Origin: Erythrophleum ivorense
Taxonomy: Eukaryota > Streptophyta > Magnoliopsida > Fabales > Fabaceae
Length of the DNA stretch: 64,000 nucleotides
Assembly: GCA_026724425.1 (NCBI GenBank)
Contig: JAIUCV010000578.1
Coordinates: forward strand, 124,001-188,000
Reading direction: 5' to 3'
Translations under genes and position numbers: made by a program
The notes under the pieces: model-generated
What the model was told of the DNA's origin: nothing
What the model saw: the letters and a program-made list of their open reading frames with translations, nothing else
Databases searched by the model: none
Shown here: in pieces, positions 22,262 to 33,560 of the stretch
Layout: each line of letters opens with the position of its first letter
Numbering within the stretch: the first letter of the stretch is position 1

Positions 22262-25234
22262 CAAATCGCGGATAAGTTTTTCTTGTGTTTGTTCCCATGG
22301 CATGGCGGATTTAGTTTCCATGGGCTCCAATTCTATATACTTGTTGATAGGTTGCTTCATGGCCTTTGCCATCCTATATTCATTATGAAGGAAAATATTT
22401 TGGCAATAGGCTTTATTCTTTTGACATTGTCTCATTTTTGAGCTTACACAATTATGAATTATTTTTTTGGTAGATTAATTTAATAAAAATTGATAAATCA
22501 TATCAATTATAATTAAACGTATACAATGAAAATTTTATTAAAAAACATTTTAATATATTTATATATTAATTTACAATTAATTTGGCCTATCAAATTTTGT
22601 AGACCTATTTAAGAATTTCTCTTATATTTGAAAGCATTTCATCTCTAAACTTGATTATGAGACGAAAGCTACTTGACTTAATAAGTTCAACACAAAAATA
22701 AATAAACAAGTAAATATAAGCCAAAAAAACAAAAAAAAAAAGTAATCCATTTAAAAAAAAAAACTAAATATAAAACGGATGCTTTTTTTAAAATCCGAAC
22801 CCAACCCTGTATAATACACTGCGACTGATGAATGATGCTTCTCCTTGTATCAAATTTTTGAAACTGCCCTCTTAATGATAAAGTCTCTGAATTAGTTGGA
22901 GGAAAGGTAAGAGTCTAGAGATAATATAAACAAAAAGTTTATTAAAATAATATGAAACAATATCTACCGTTTATTTGTTGAATGATTATAATTTATATGG
23001 TTTACCCTCTGAGATACAAGATCCCCTTTAGAGGAGTCTAATCCAAAATTATGGCACATAGTTCTTCGACATTAAAATAAAGGAATAAGGGAAAAATTTT
23101 GAATATTTGAATAGCTTATCAGTATGAACTATAACATGCTAAAGATATTAAAACGTCTCAAAATTCTCTACATGAGCATACATTTTTATTGCTTATTATA
23201 TATTGTTGATACTATTCATATTGATTTTTGTCAATTTATAAATGGTTTGTGTCCAAAACCCAAAAAATTTTATTTAAAAAGCCTCAAAACATGACCTGCA
23301 ATCAAATTTACCTAGATGAAAACATAAGTAAACTTGACTCAAAAAAAATAAACATAAGTGAAGGTTCCAGTGTATCTGATTGCTCTGGTGTTAGGATCTA
23401 TCCCTGCTAGTGGGACATTCATTGAATATACTGTTTGAGGTGGATGAAATATCTTACTTTGGAATGCTGCCAACAGGATGCTCAAATTTAAGCACCCAAA
23501 ATAAAATAAAATAAAATCAAAAGGAGGGTCAAATTTAGTGCAAAGTTTTTTTATGAACCCAACTCATCTTTTAACAAATCTAACCTGTAATTAGGTTTAC
23601 TCATCCCGAACTTTCTTTTTTTTAACAAATGCAAAATTCAGCGTTTCACGACTTTTTCTTTTTCCCAGAGTCTATTATTCTCTCTGATATCATGTGGCGT
23701 GTCGTCGTTTGCTAGGTTCATCGAATTTTCCTGGGGTCTAGAGGAATAAACAAATGAAAGTTAGGAGAGGGGAATGATCTGTTAGGCAATCAAGGAATAC
23801 TACAGTTGGGGCCAGCTTTATTGGTAAATTGTTTCTTACGAAAGAACCAACATCACATCTGCAAAACTGATTTTTTTTATTATTGAATAACAGACGAATA
23901 TTGTACAGCTTGACTTCGCCTCGCCATATTTTCCAGAAATAATTAAAAACACATTTTTGTAAATTATAACTTGGGACCTGCATTTTTATAACAAGTATCC
24001 ACACATTGTTTGTCTGGCCACACATTGAAGCAAGGTAATTAAGAACAACTACATTTTTAATAAAAGACATCCGCAGAAGAAGTCTTAGAAAAGTACATTT
24101 TAACTCCTTAAATTATAGTTTAATTATAATATTACTATTGAAATTTAAAATACCATATTTCTGACATATATAAAACCGAAATTATTGTTGAATTTAATGT
24201 CTTAGAATCATGTAATCAATATAAATTAACTTTCAAGTCTTTAAAAACTGATTTGTACTTTCTATTAAAAAAACTTTTATCGATCACATGCTATTAGATA
24301 TTAAAGTTAATTAATAGATAATTGTTTCACTTTTTACATTAATATTAACATTGTGTTTTAAAATTGAAATATTAATATTATAATTAAACTATAATTCAAG
24401 AATAAAATGTAATTTCCCAAGGCCTTCACATTCCTAACTTTAGACAGCTGATACTTACCCGCCATGTAAAGCATTAGATATGCTGTCTTATTCACAAATA
24501 TTAACCCCTCAACAACTTCCCTCACCCACTCACCCTAAATATTGCTTTCAGTTAAGTACCCTCTTAACTACAGACGTTTACACTAAAACGGTAAAACGAA
24601 GCTAAGGTCCATTCTATAATTATTTTTGCTTCCTTTTCTGCTGAAAAGTCAGTTTCACAATTAGTCAGCAAATCATTCTCTAACAATAGTGCCTAATAAT
24701 AAGCCACAAAATATCGAAACAAATAAGAGTAGGACTAGCGAAGAGTTTCGAGTAAAAATAGGGAGGGAGAATAGGAGTAGATTATGCATGAATTTGATTC
24801 ACAGACAAGGAAAAAATTGTTGCAACCCGTGATGAAGAGGAGTGTCCTATTTCAAGGTTATTTATGCATACACAGGGGCAGAGACGGAGAATCAACACAA
24901 AAAAGAAATAAAAAAATGGTATGTAATTACAGCATGTAAAGCAAAATGACACAGAATTTTAGGGCCTGTTTGATTCCGCAACTTAATCGCTCCCTCCAAT
25001 CGTAAATTCAAGATGCATCCTTTGTATTGAACTGATTACTCCTACAACTGCATAATGTAAATGGAAAAAAGAAAAAAAAAAACGGTTACTTAAGAAAATA
25101 ATGAATGAGGCAAAATGAAAACCATGCAATGAATGGTGGGTGAGCTTACCATGTAACAATTTGTTTACATAAATTTACTCTTTTATTATTTATTTTTAAT
25201 TTTTTTAAAGCTATTAGTTGAGAAAGCGAATTGA
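22262..25234. other. Intergenic region between CPK and FLA (converging genes)
   Basis: This holds the 3' ends of two converging genes and otherwise AT-rich sequence. I see no gene. Open frames at 23228-23410 and 23738-24070 have no recognisable product. At 24962 GGGCCTGTTTGATTCC follows TTA and looks like one end of a Tourist-type element, but I found no partner. The patch 24600-24950 is less AT-rich yet still non-coding. Confidence 0.45.
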
Positions 25235-27869
25235 TTAGCAGACTTGTCCAAAAGCTCCAAGCATGCTACAGGCTACTTCCAGCAACTTCCCTGCCACATG
25301 AAATTAGGTAAAATTGTATGTCAAGTCAACTGATAACAAGGTATTGGACAACTTCCACGGTTTTCACATATTGCTATAGTATATTGATTGAAGAAAATAA
25401 GCATGACAGCAGCAAGTTGATTTTTATATGTCTCCTAAGTGTCTATCAAATAACTAATTGAATTAAAAAAAAAAGGCACTTAAGACTTGAAGTTAAAAAG
25501 AAACATGCCAGTTGACCATAAATATAATACATGAAAAATATGAAACAACAAAACAAGCGGGTGTATAATTGTCAGACAGACTGTGTCGGCAGCTAAATTG
25601 AGGTGGGTGCGGAAATAGAATGTGGTTCACAGCTTGGCATACTGAATTATTTTATACACATGGACGAGTTGGGACAAGGGAACAGACTCATCGGAATATT
25701 AAAGATCATTTTTGGAGATTCATGACACCACTGTCTTCTCAATCTGATAATTTAGCCCAGCTTCCAACATTCACCATCTTGGCCTTAGGTCCCCAGTTAT
25801 AGCCAGAATGCCCTTATAATAGCTGATTCAACTTAGCAGAGTTTTTCCATTCACCAAGTAATTAGATTATGAAGAGCAAGTGCCTTGAACCCAGAACCTA
25901 CTAGCCCACAATGGAGAATTCAATACAAATGCAACAAAATTCACCAACACAGATTTCACTTGGTAAAAGGTGAAGTCGAGTAGTCTATTATCACGTTGTA
26001 TTCCTGAACTGGCGCCGTATGGCAAAGCTAGGCTGTTTCCAGCCATCTCAAAAACTAAATACTAAAAGCTTATCAAATTCAAATCCAAGGTAAAATACAG
26101 CAACAGCAATAAACAATCATACCATGACCCATCTTCCTTGCTACCCAGATTGCCAACACAAAAATTGCCAAATTCTATGATCCAGATAACTTTTCCCGAC
26201 TAGTTTCGATCGATCTGACTAACCCAGAAGTAGCTGGATTTCCAATTTTCCCATTCACATAAAAAAGAAGAAAATACATCTCTTGAACTTTCTCTTTTGC
26301 CAATGTCAATATGCCACACAGTACTAAAAAAATTCAGGAGTTCGCTAGCTCAGTTACTTTCCTAAAAGCCTCAACAAAGAATAATAACTGAGTGGACCTA
26401 TACCCCAAATTAATAAAATTTCAAAATTAGTTTCCCCTATATCTCATGACCCCCGAAGGCAATACAAATAATTAAAGAATAACAGCCGATAGAAAATCAA
26501 GTAAAGAGAAGATGTATCATATCATACCTCTCCTTGGTTTGGTGGCAACTTTGACAACTGGGACTGTTTTTCGCTCTGTCTTTGGCTCCTCCTCCGGCGG
26601 GAAAAGAACCCCATCAATACCCTGCACCGAAATTCTCCCATCTGTATATATATCAGGATCAAACAGATAAGCAGACCCTTCACCTTGCCCAAACTTCACA
26701 GACCCATCAGCCTCCTGAGCCACAACCTTATGCGGCAACCGCAGCGTATCGTACCGAACTTTCCCAAACCTCCTCACAGCATTGTACATACTCTCCTCCG
26801 TCTGATACTCTGGTATGATATGGTAGTAGATTATTTGCTCCGGTGCACCCGGTTCACTCAATTGGTCTGTGGTTAGCTTCGCCATGGCCTCGTCATTGGG
26901 AGCCAACACCGTCAGGACGTAACCCTCTGAGACTAACCTTCCCATTTCGGTGGCTAAAGATGTCAAGTTAACCAGAATATCTGCCATTTCATTGTACCCA
27001 CCGTAATGTAACAGAGTATGGATGAAGTCTTTCACCTGGCGCATACCATTGAAATGATGGTGAGGACCACCGGGTCCCGGCGCCGGCGCCGGGGCCAGTG
27101 AAGGACCAGGTGCCAGGGCGTCGTAGATGGGCAATACAGGCGGAGCCCCGGCTGGCACGGGTGCGGGTTTCTTCAACCGGTGGGTTCTGGGATCCACCTC
27201 CGGCGCACCCTCTGGTAGTACCGCCGAGATGTCCCGCAAGTTCCGCCGGCGATTGAAATCCTCCTGTACCGATCGCGGAACCAACAGCCGCTCAATGCCG
27301 TGAATCACACCGTCAGGACGAACGACGTCGTCGGGGCGAACAATCTCGGCTAAACCAACAACCTTGTTCCCAGGACCCTTGCTCGCCAAATGAACATGGT
27401 CGTTGCACAAGGTCTGGTGCGGAACGGCTCCAGAACTGTCAGGGGGCCAGTCATTCGACCCGATTCGTTTGGGGACAATGTGATACATCAAAAGGGTCTG
27501 TAACGACCTCAGATTGCCGGGTTCAAGCAGGAATCGCTTAAACTCGGGGTCGAGCTGACGCTCCAGAGCTTCATTTCGGGGGCCGAAAATGGTAATATTG
27601 TGCATCCCCACGGTGTCCTCGAGTTTTTGCAGGAGAAGCGCTTTCTCCACAAGCTCAGCTAGCTCAGTATAATGGGAATCGAGAAGAGCCACGAGAATGG
27701 AGTTAGAGTTAATCTGACCGGAGCTTGAAGAAGAGGAGAATTTCTGTGTGGGCTTTTGGGGCAATGCGGAGTGGAATGGTAGAAGAGAAAGGAAGAGAAA
27801 AGCAGTGAAGTAGAGGAAGAAGGGTCTAGAGGAGGAGACACCATAGAGGAAAGAATCCACGGTGCCCAT
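25235..27869 (-). CDS. FLA17-like: Fasciclin-like arabinogalactan protein, FLA15-18 clade (2 exons)
   Basis: Exons 26528-27869 and 25235-25290 (minus strand) give 465 residues, near the 462 I recall for Arabidopsis FLA17. These are secreted cell-wall or plasma-membrane-surface glycoproteins with two fasciclin (FAS1) domains thought to mediate adhesion. A hydrophobic signal segment lies near residues 15-35. FAS1-1 follows (SNSILVALLDSHYTELAELV; HNITIFGPRNEAL). A Pro/Ala arabinogalactan region (APGPSLAPAPAPGPGGP) comes next, then FAS1-2 (DFIHTLLHYGGYNEMADILV; GRISVQGIDGVLFP). The second exon is only 56 bases, reads KLLEVACSMLGAFGQVC, and matches the family C-terminus after PRRG. No GPI-anchor signal is present, as expected for this clade. 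An in-frame ATG at 28028 would add 53 residues; I chose 27869 because MGTVDS directly precedes the signal peptide. Confidence 0.92.
25291..26527 (-). other. Intron of the FLA gene
   Basis: A 1237-base intron. The donor is gagag|gtatga and the acceptor is gtggcag|ggaag on the minus strand. It contains no exon or repeat I can recognise; a small open frame at 25620-25802 is chance. Confidence 0.75.
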
Positions 27870-28199
27870 GGTGGAGAAAGCACGGATTTTGGTGGCGAAG
27901 TTGGAGTGTAAGCAGGGCTGTATTGTTGAATTATTGAGGGGAGTGAGGTAAAGTGAAGTGGGTAATTGGTTTGGTGGGTCGGGAAGGAGTTTGCTTACTG
28001 GTTGAGGATGGATGATGGGAAGGGACACGCGGGGGCAAGGGAAAAGAGAAGAGAAGACTTGGGAGAGAGTTATTGCTGAGACTTAAAAAGCAAAAAAGAA
28101 AATGGCAGGCGACAGAGAGAGAGTTTGGCCAGGCTGGCTGAGGGGACCACGCGGGAACTTCTGCTTTCAGAGAAAGAGAAGAGAAGGCAGCCACCGCTC

Positions 28200-30160
28200 A
28201 CACTCAAAGGTGAACGCTAGTTTTCAATCCCACCACGTTTATTCCTGAATGATTTGTATGGGGCTTTGTTTAATGAGTTGGCTTAACCTTTTTTTTTAAT
28301 ATTAATATATAATGTTCCAACATTTTGAAGATGTTATAATATTATATAATGTGAAAATAAGAAAAAATTGAATTATGAATATTTCATGTGAACCTAACCT
28401 GACTTTTTCTTGGTTAAAAAAAATATTATTTACAACAAAGGATTAATATAAAAAAATTTATGTAGCTTTTAAATTCTTTATTATTAATTATTTTTATAAA
28501 ATTATAATATGTAAATAAATTTTAAAAAATTAGTGATATAATATTAGATTATAAAAAATATTTACTTATTATATTAACAGAAAAAAGGAAGGCGAGGGAA
28601 GAAGTGTGCAGGTATAATGTAAGGCTAAGTGTCGGTGTCGAGAGAAATGAATAAAAATGGCCTTATTTCTACGCTAAGCTACAAATCAATGTCCTTCCTT
28701 ACGTCCTCCTTCAAACGCCCCTCTTACGCGTGACTCTCACCTAAGCTGTGATTATAGGTTTCCTCAGCCACCCTAGTTTATTAGAACCAAAAATATTTAT
28801 ATTGAAACGGCGACGTCTCATCCGTCGGTGGTTCCTTTGTCACCATCCCCGCTCTCACCTGCCCTTCTGCTTTTCTTAGTCATCTCCTTCTTTGATTTTA
28901 TTCGTTTATTTATTCCCTCTTCAAGCTCACATTTTATATTTGCATGACGTGAATATACTTGTTTCTTTCTTTTCATATTGGCTTCTATTTAAGATTCACA
29001 GAGCATCAACTAATATTAATTTATATCCAACCAACTTCATGTTTGATCTTTTACCCCTAATGCATTCACTGATAGAAACCTTTAAAACGTCAAATTTTGA
29101 AAAAACACGGAGCCATATAAAAGCTTGTAGAAGCATTTGCTTCACTTCTTTTCACATTCGTTCAAATGCTACTTTTACATTCATAAGGTTAAGTGCATAA
29201 AAAAATTATCACGGTTACCCTTAAACTACTCTATCAATTAGTGCTCATGAAGCAATAGCAAAGCAACCTGAACTGCTTGTGCTTTATTCTGAACGTTATC
29301 GTAGCAATGATTTTATACTTTAATTAGTTTATGCTTTAAAAATCATTATTTATACAAAAATTTAGAGTCCCAATGAATTACAATTAAGTTAATATTGTAT
29401 CTAAATTTATAATATATTTGGTGGTTAAAGATTGAATGAAATTCACTTAAAGTCAGCCACGTGTACATATAAGTCAGCAAAGGGTTTTTTCAAGTAGTTT
29501 GAAAAGCCAGCTTGATCTTATGTCATAGGAAACCAAACGTGTGAGTACAGATTATAGACAAAAGTCGGCTTGAATTGGGACTCCCTCCCTAGGATATATT
29601 ATGTTCAGAGTAGACGCCAATTCCTTAAATACGCAGCAATCATCGATATTGCCGGTACCATATCCATATCATATATACGTAAAAAAGTAATCATATATAA
29701 CTTGAAGCACAGGTGTCTTTCAGATACTACATTTTATTGCAAATTAGAGCATATAATAGCAATGACTATTTCCAAATCATCTGCTCCTCAGCATATCATG
29801 TCTGGAGTAATAGTAAGCCTGCAACAACACCATAAGGGATCCAGATAAGAAGGTTAAAACCATGCTTGATGCCTCATAGCAACTGAATCAAAAGAGATGG
29901 AAATGAAAAGAAAAACAAGAGACTCCTTCTAATACCATTAATAGTACTCCTACCAGAGTGCAAAGATATCCCCGAGTAAAAGACAATGACCAGAAACATT
30001 GCATATACATAACAGATTAAATCAGAAGCAAGAGTACTTCTTAGTTCATAGATGAATGACTATATCTATTCTGGCTAGACCTAGAAGGTCAAGACCAAGA
30101 TTAAATCATACCTTCAAATATGAGATGCTGAGGAAAGATGCATTAGCAGAAACATAACAG
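28200..30160. other. Promoter side of FLA and 3' side of RHF2A
   Basis: No gene is seen. 28250-28600 is AT-rich. A G-box-like CACGTG occurs at 29459-29464 (gccacgtgtac), about 1.6 kb upstream of the FLA start. Open frames at 28892-29200 and 29570-29848 have no recognisable product. The last 100-200 bases should be RHF2A 3' untranslated region. Confidence 0.4.
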
Positions 30161-30163
30161 ATT

Positions 30164-33100
30164 TCAATTTGAGCGTGGGCCAGCAGAAAAAGCAGATGGA
30201 GTATTGTTGTCACGCGGAGTGTTTTCTCCACGAGCTTCAACATTGTTCGGGTTGCTTGTCTCTGCAGCCAAATGATTTGACAAAGAACTACCCCCCGCTC
30301 TATTATTCTTTTCTCTAGTTTCAAGGCGCTCCATCAATCGGGATACACTAGCAATTCCAGCATTCAACTCTCTCCTAACTTCTGAACCAATATCAGACAT
30401 GGAAGTATTTCGAGAGAACAGCTTTTCCTTCCATCCCCTCGCGCCCTTTGAAATTGTCTCTTTGTATCTTTGATCACAAGATAAGTAAATATCAGATATG
30501 TTGATTTGACAAAAAACCAGGGAGCTTATCCACAATGTGTGCTTTTATCTGTGTCTTAAGTCACACACAATAGCAAAAGAGTGGCTTCCAAACTAATCAT
30601 ACCTCATGGACGCTGAACCAAGTCTGGATCGCAGAGACTCAGAAAATGACTGAAGTTCTGATGGCCCTGCTCTACCTTGGTTAGTTGGTATAGAATGAAC
30701 AGCAGAGCCTCTGCAAGCAAACACATGCAGAGGGTATGAAAGTGGATAACTTCACTAATACACACAACAACTAACGACCATAAGAAAATAAATATAGGGT
30801 TATGACTACCGATCATTAAAAAAAATTCCTTGATGATTTGTTGCCATGACAGTAGATCCAGCAGCTAAAGAACTCTGAGTTTGAAGGCGTGGGTTCTGCT
30901 GTGATGGTTCATCTCCTTCGGATGTAAGTGGGGTAGACACATTTCCAATAGGAATTGCAGCTGGTTCGGTCCCCCCTCCAGCGGCTGAAACAGCACCAGG
31001 TGGAGGAGTTGAGAACACTAAGAAGGGAGGACGACTGTGAGATGGCCTAGTTCTATGTCCGTCCCTCCGACCAAGGTGGCGAGCTCTTCCCATGGCTGTA
31101 GCAGCAGCTAAATGTTGAATTATCCTCTCTTCAATATCCGCATCATTTACTCCCATGGATAACTACAGTAAGAGAAAGATAGCATAGATAATGGTAGAAT
31201 TGTGATGTGCATAAGATACAAGACAATCAAATTAACATTCGAATACTGATAAATAACTGACATGCTGCAAGTCAAAATCACCAAGAGCCAGATGATGGAA
31301 AATAGCAGCGTTTCTTGATGGAGTAACCCTCAAGCTCCTTTCCTGCACCACTGCCTCAAGCAATTCTTGACTGTAACAATATAAATTCAAGTTTGAAAAC
31401 AGTTAAATATATATATATATATATATATATAATGTAGATGCCAAAAGAAAAGTCATGATCAAACCTGTTAGAATCCTTGAAACTAATAGATTGCCAACAC
31501 ATAGGGCACTGGGAGCTCCTCTGGCACCTACAAATAAGAGTGTATCTTCTTCCATTTTCAGAGACATAAACATCTAAACAATTCACAACCATCAGCAGCT
31601 CAAAATAGCCAGTTTTAAAGATTGAAAACTTTTGACAAATTCACATTTATAAAAATTACACAAGAATTGAACAGCAAACAACTAAGAGATAAAAAAAAAT
31701 TTATCCATCAACGTTCAACCTATTCTGAAAGTTATGCTTCTAATTTTTCTCTTCTTTTTATAGGTGCCACCGATTTGTAGGTGGTATTCAGTTTATGGAT
31801 AACTGGCATGTCTAAGTATATCACCAGTTACACGTTAATGGGTGCTGGGATACTAATATTCTGGCAGCAATAAATTTAGGAGGTTCAAGTATATGTCTTC
31901 TGGTTTGCTTAGTATGATGAGACTCAGACATTTTGCACCAGAGGAAATTCTAATTAGGAATTAAATAGTCGACAAATTTATTAGATGGGATATTCGTGGA
32001 AGTCAAATTCAGCTTAGGTTAGATAGCATACCATTATACCAACACTTTCAGCTTTCCAGTTCTAATAACAGTGGATATTTGTCAACATTGAAACCATTTT
32101 AATCATTTGTCTTCTATTTGCAGAGACTAAATTGAAACTCAATGAATAATACTCATTGTCATTGATACCCAGCACAAATAATAGGAAGCAACATAATACA
32201 TAATCCGATACATTAAGATGTACCATTCAAGAATGCACTGCAGGTGAAAGTCATGGTTGCAAGTAGTAACCTGAAAAACGAGAGAGAATAGAAATAAACA
32301 AATGTTTTTGAAATAAAATCGTACCTGCCATGTAATTGAATTTGTAAAACAATAATACACACAAAAACTGAACATTACCGTGGAAGGATTGCTTTCTCTA
32401 AAATCCTCAAGGCATATGCTGCAAGAGTCATCACATGCTTCTTGAATACCCCCCTCCACAAAGGCTGCAGCTGATGTCATATGACTTTCATTGTTGTTGT
32501 CTTCCACCTCTGGAACCTTTAACATATCAGCCCAAACTTCAGAGTTAGAAAATGTAATCTTTTGTTATCCTCGAATAAATCATATTTATCAACAAAAACA
32601 AAAGGAAATTTGGTGCAAGTCATTATCCAAATTAGACTTTGATAAGTGAACTCATAATCCAGATTCTACGTGGTGGGGAAGAATAAATAAAAAGGAAGGA
32701 GAAAAAAAGAGAGGGGGGAGGGGAATGGATGGCTCCCAATTAGCTTAACTTAACTGCATAACTCCTCCATCAGAATTACTGAACCACAATCCCCAACACA
32801 AATAATAATAACTTTTTTAACAGAAAGTTTCCCAAAGTTTACGGTGCAACTGACATAAAAAACCCACTAGCACTATTATAAACCCTATAAATAAATGTAG
32901 CATCTACCAGAAAAATGCACCGTGTAAGACTCATGAATTATTCATGGAAGGTTTCCTCAGGTCGAGTTAATAGCTTTCAATTTTTTACCTTTTTTCGCTA
33001 ATGTAAATTTGTAATACAACCTAATACTAGCCGCCTGGAAAATATTAGTATAAACTATAAACTATGTTCCTTATTTCAAAATTATGCCTCAAACAATCGT

Positions 33101-33315
33101 TCATCCTTTAAAATCATCCAGAAAAAATTAGCTATTACAACATTCACCGCCTAAAAATAAAAAATGACTTTCGAGACAAAGAATGTAATTTAAATCAGCC
33201 CCAGATTAGAAACAATGTCCCTTTGTGATTGAAACAAAATACACAAAAAAGACAATAAGCCTTGATAGCTATATGGAGTTTTAATGTATAAAAAATTTAA
33301 TGGGTTTACCTCCAT
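30164..33315 (-). CDS. RHF2A: RING-H2 E3 ubiquitin ligase, RHF2A type (8 coding exons)
   Basis: Minus-strand exons 33310-33315, 32379-32516, 32224-32270, 31465-31527, 31262-31370, 30810-31162, 30603-30710 and 30164-30467 join in frame to 375 residues, the length I recall for Arabidopsis RHF2A. In Arabidopsis, RHF1A and RHF2A target the CDK inhibitor ICK4/KRP6 for degradation and are needed for gametophyte cell cycles. The RING-H2 finger runs from residue 34 to 74: CSIC, then CNHDFH, LQC, and QCPMC, giving the C3H2C3 ligand order. After it come QELLEAV, the conserved EERIIQHLAAATAMGRARH block, and near the end GPSELQSFSESLRSRL and LFSRNTSMSDIGSEVRREL, all typical of RHF2A. The first coding exon holds just ATG GAG before the donor gtaaac. 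No membrane segment is seen; it should be soluble. A (TA)n tract lies in the 94-base fourth intron. Confidence 0.93.
31407..31431. repeat. (AT)n microsatellite inside an RHF2A intron
   Basis: About 12 AT units fill a quarter of the 94-base intron between coding exons 4 and 5, 38-63 bases from the acceptor. Length variation here would alter the branch-point region. Confidence 0.9.
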
Positions 33316-33560
33316 TGATAATTGGTAAGCTCCAGAAAAGGGATCAAGAAATGTAGGGAGCACACATCAAGAGGAGATCGAGCCTTGAATTCACAACCCA
33401 GAGAATGCTAGAGATCCATAGCAAATAAAACGAAAACCCAACAATTCAGTGGGAGAAAATATGATAAATATGGAAAAAGAAGACGGTAATGTAGAAGAAG
33501 AAAAAGAATAGGTCGTCTACTTTACCTTCAATTATGGGTTTATTTTCTAAATTTTTTTGT
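33316..33560 (-). other. 5' leader / proximal promoter region of RHF2A
   Basis: Purine/pyrimidine-rich sequence upstream of the start codon (gaagaagaagaaaaag complement) resembles a plant 5' leader. No clear TATA box was found. Overlapping open frames at 33534-33784 on the other strand are not supported as genes. Confidence 0.35.

Noticed and set aside
23738..24070. 110-codon minus-strand open frame
   Set aside because: No family resemblance, low-complexity ends, no splice context; probably chance.
24962..24977. GGGCCTGTTTGATTCC after TTA, like a Tourist terminus
   Set aside because: No matching inverted end was found downstream, so an element cannot be supported.
27870..28028. 53-residue N-terminal extension of the FLA frame (start at 28028)
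   Set aside because: It would precede the signal peptide; the family starts next to the hydrophobic segment, so 27869 is preferred and the extension is read as leader.
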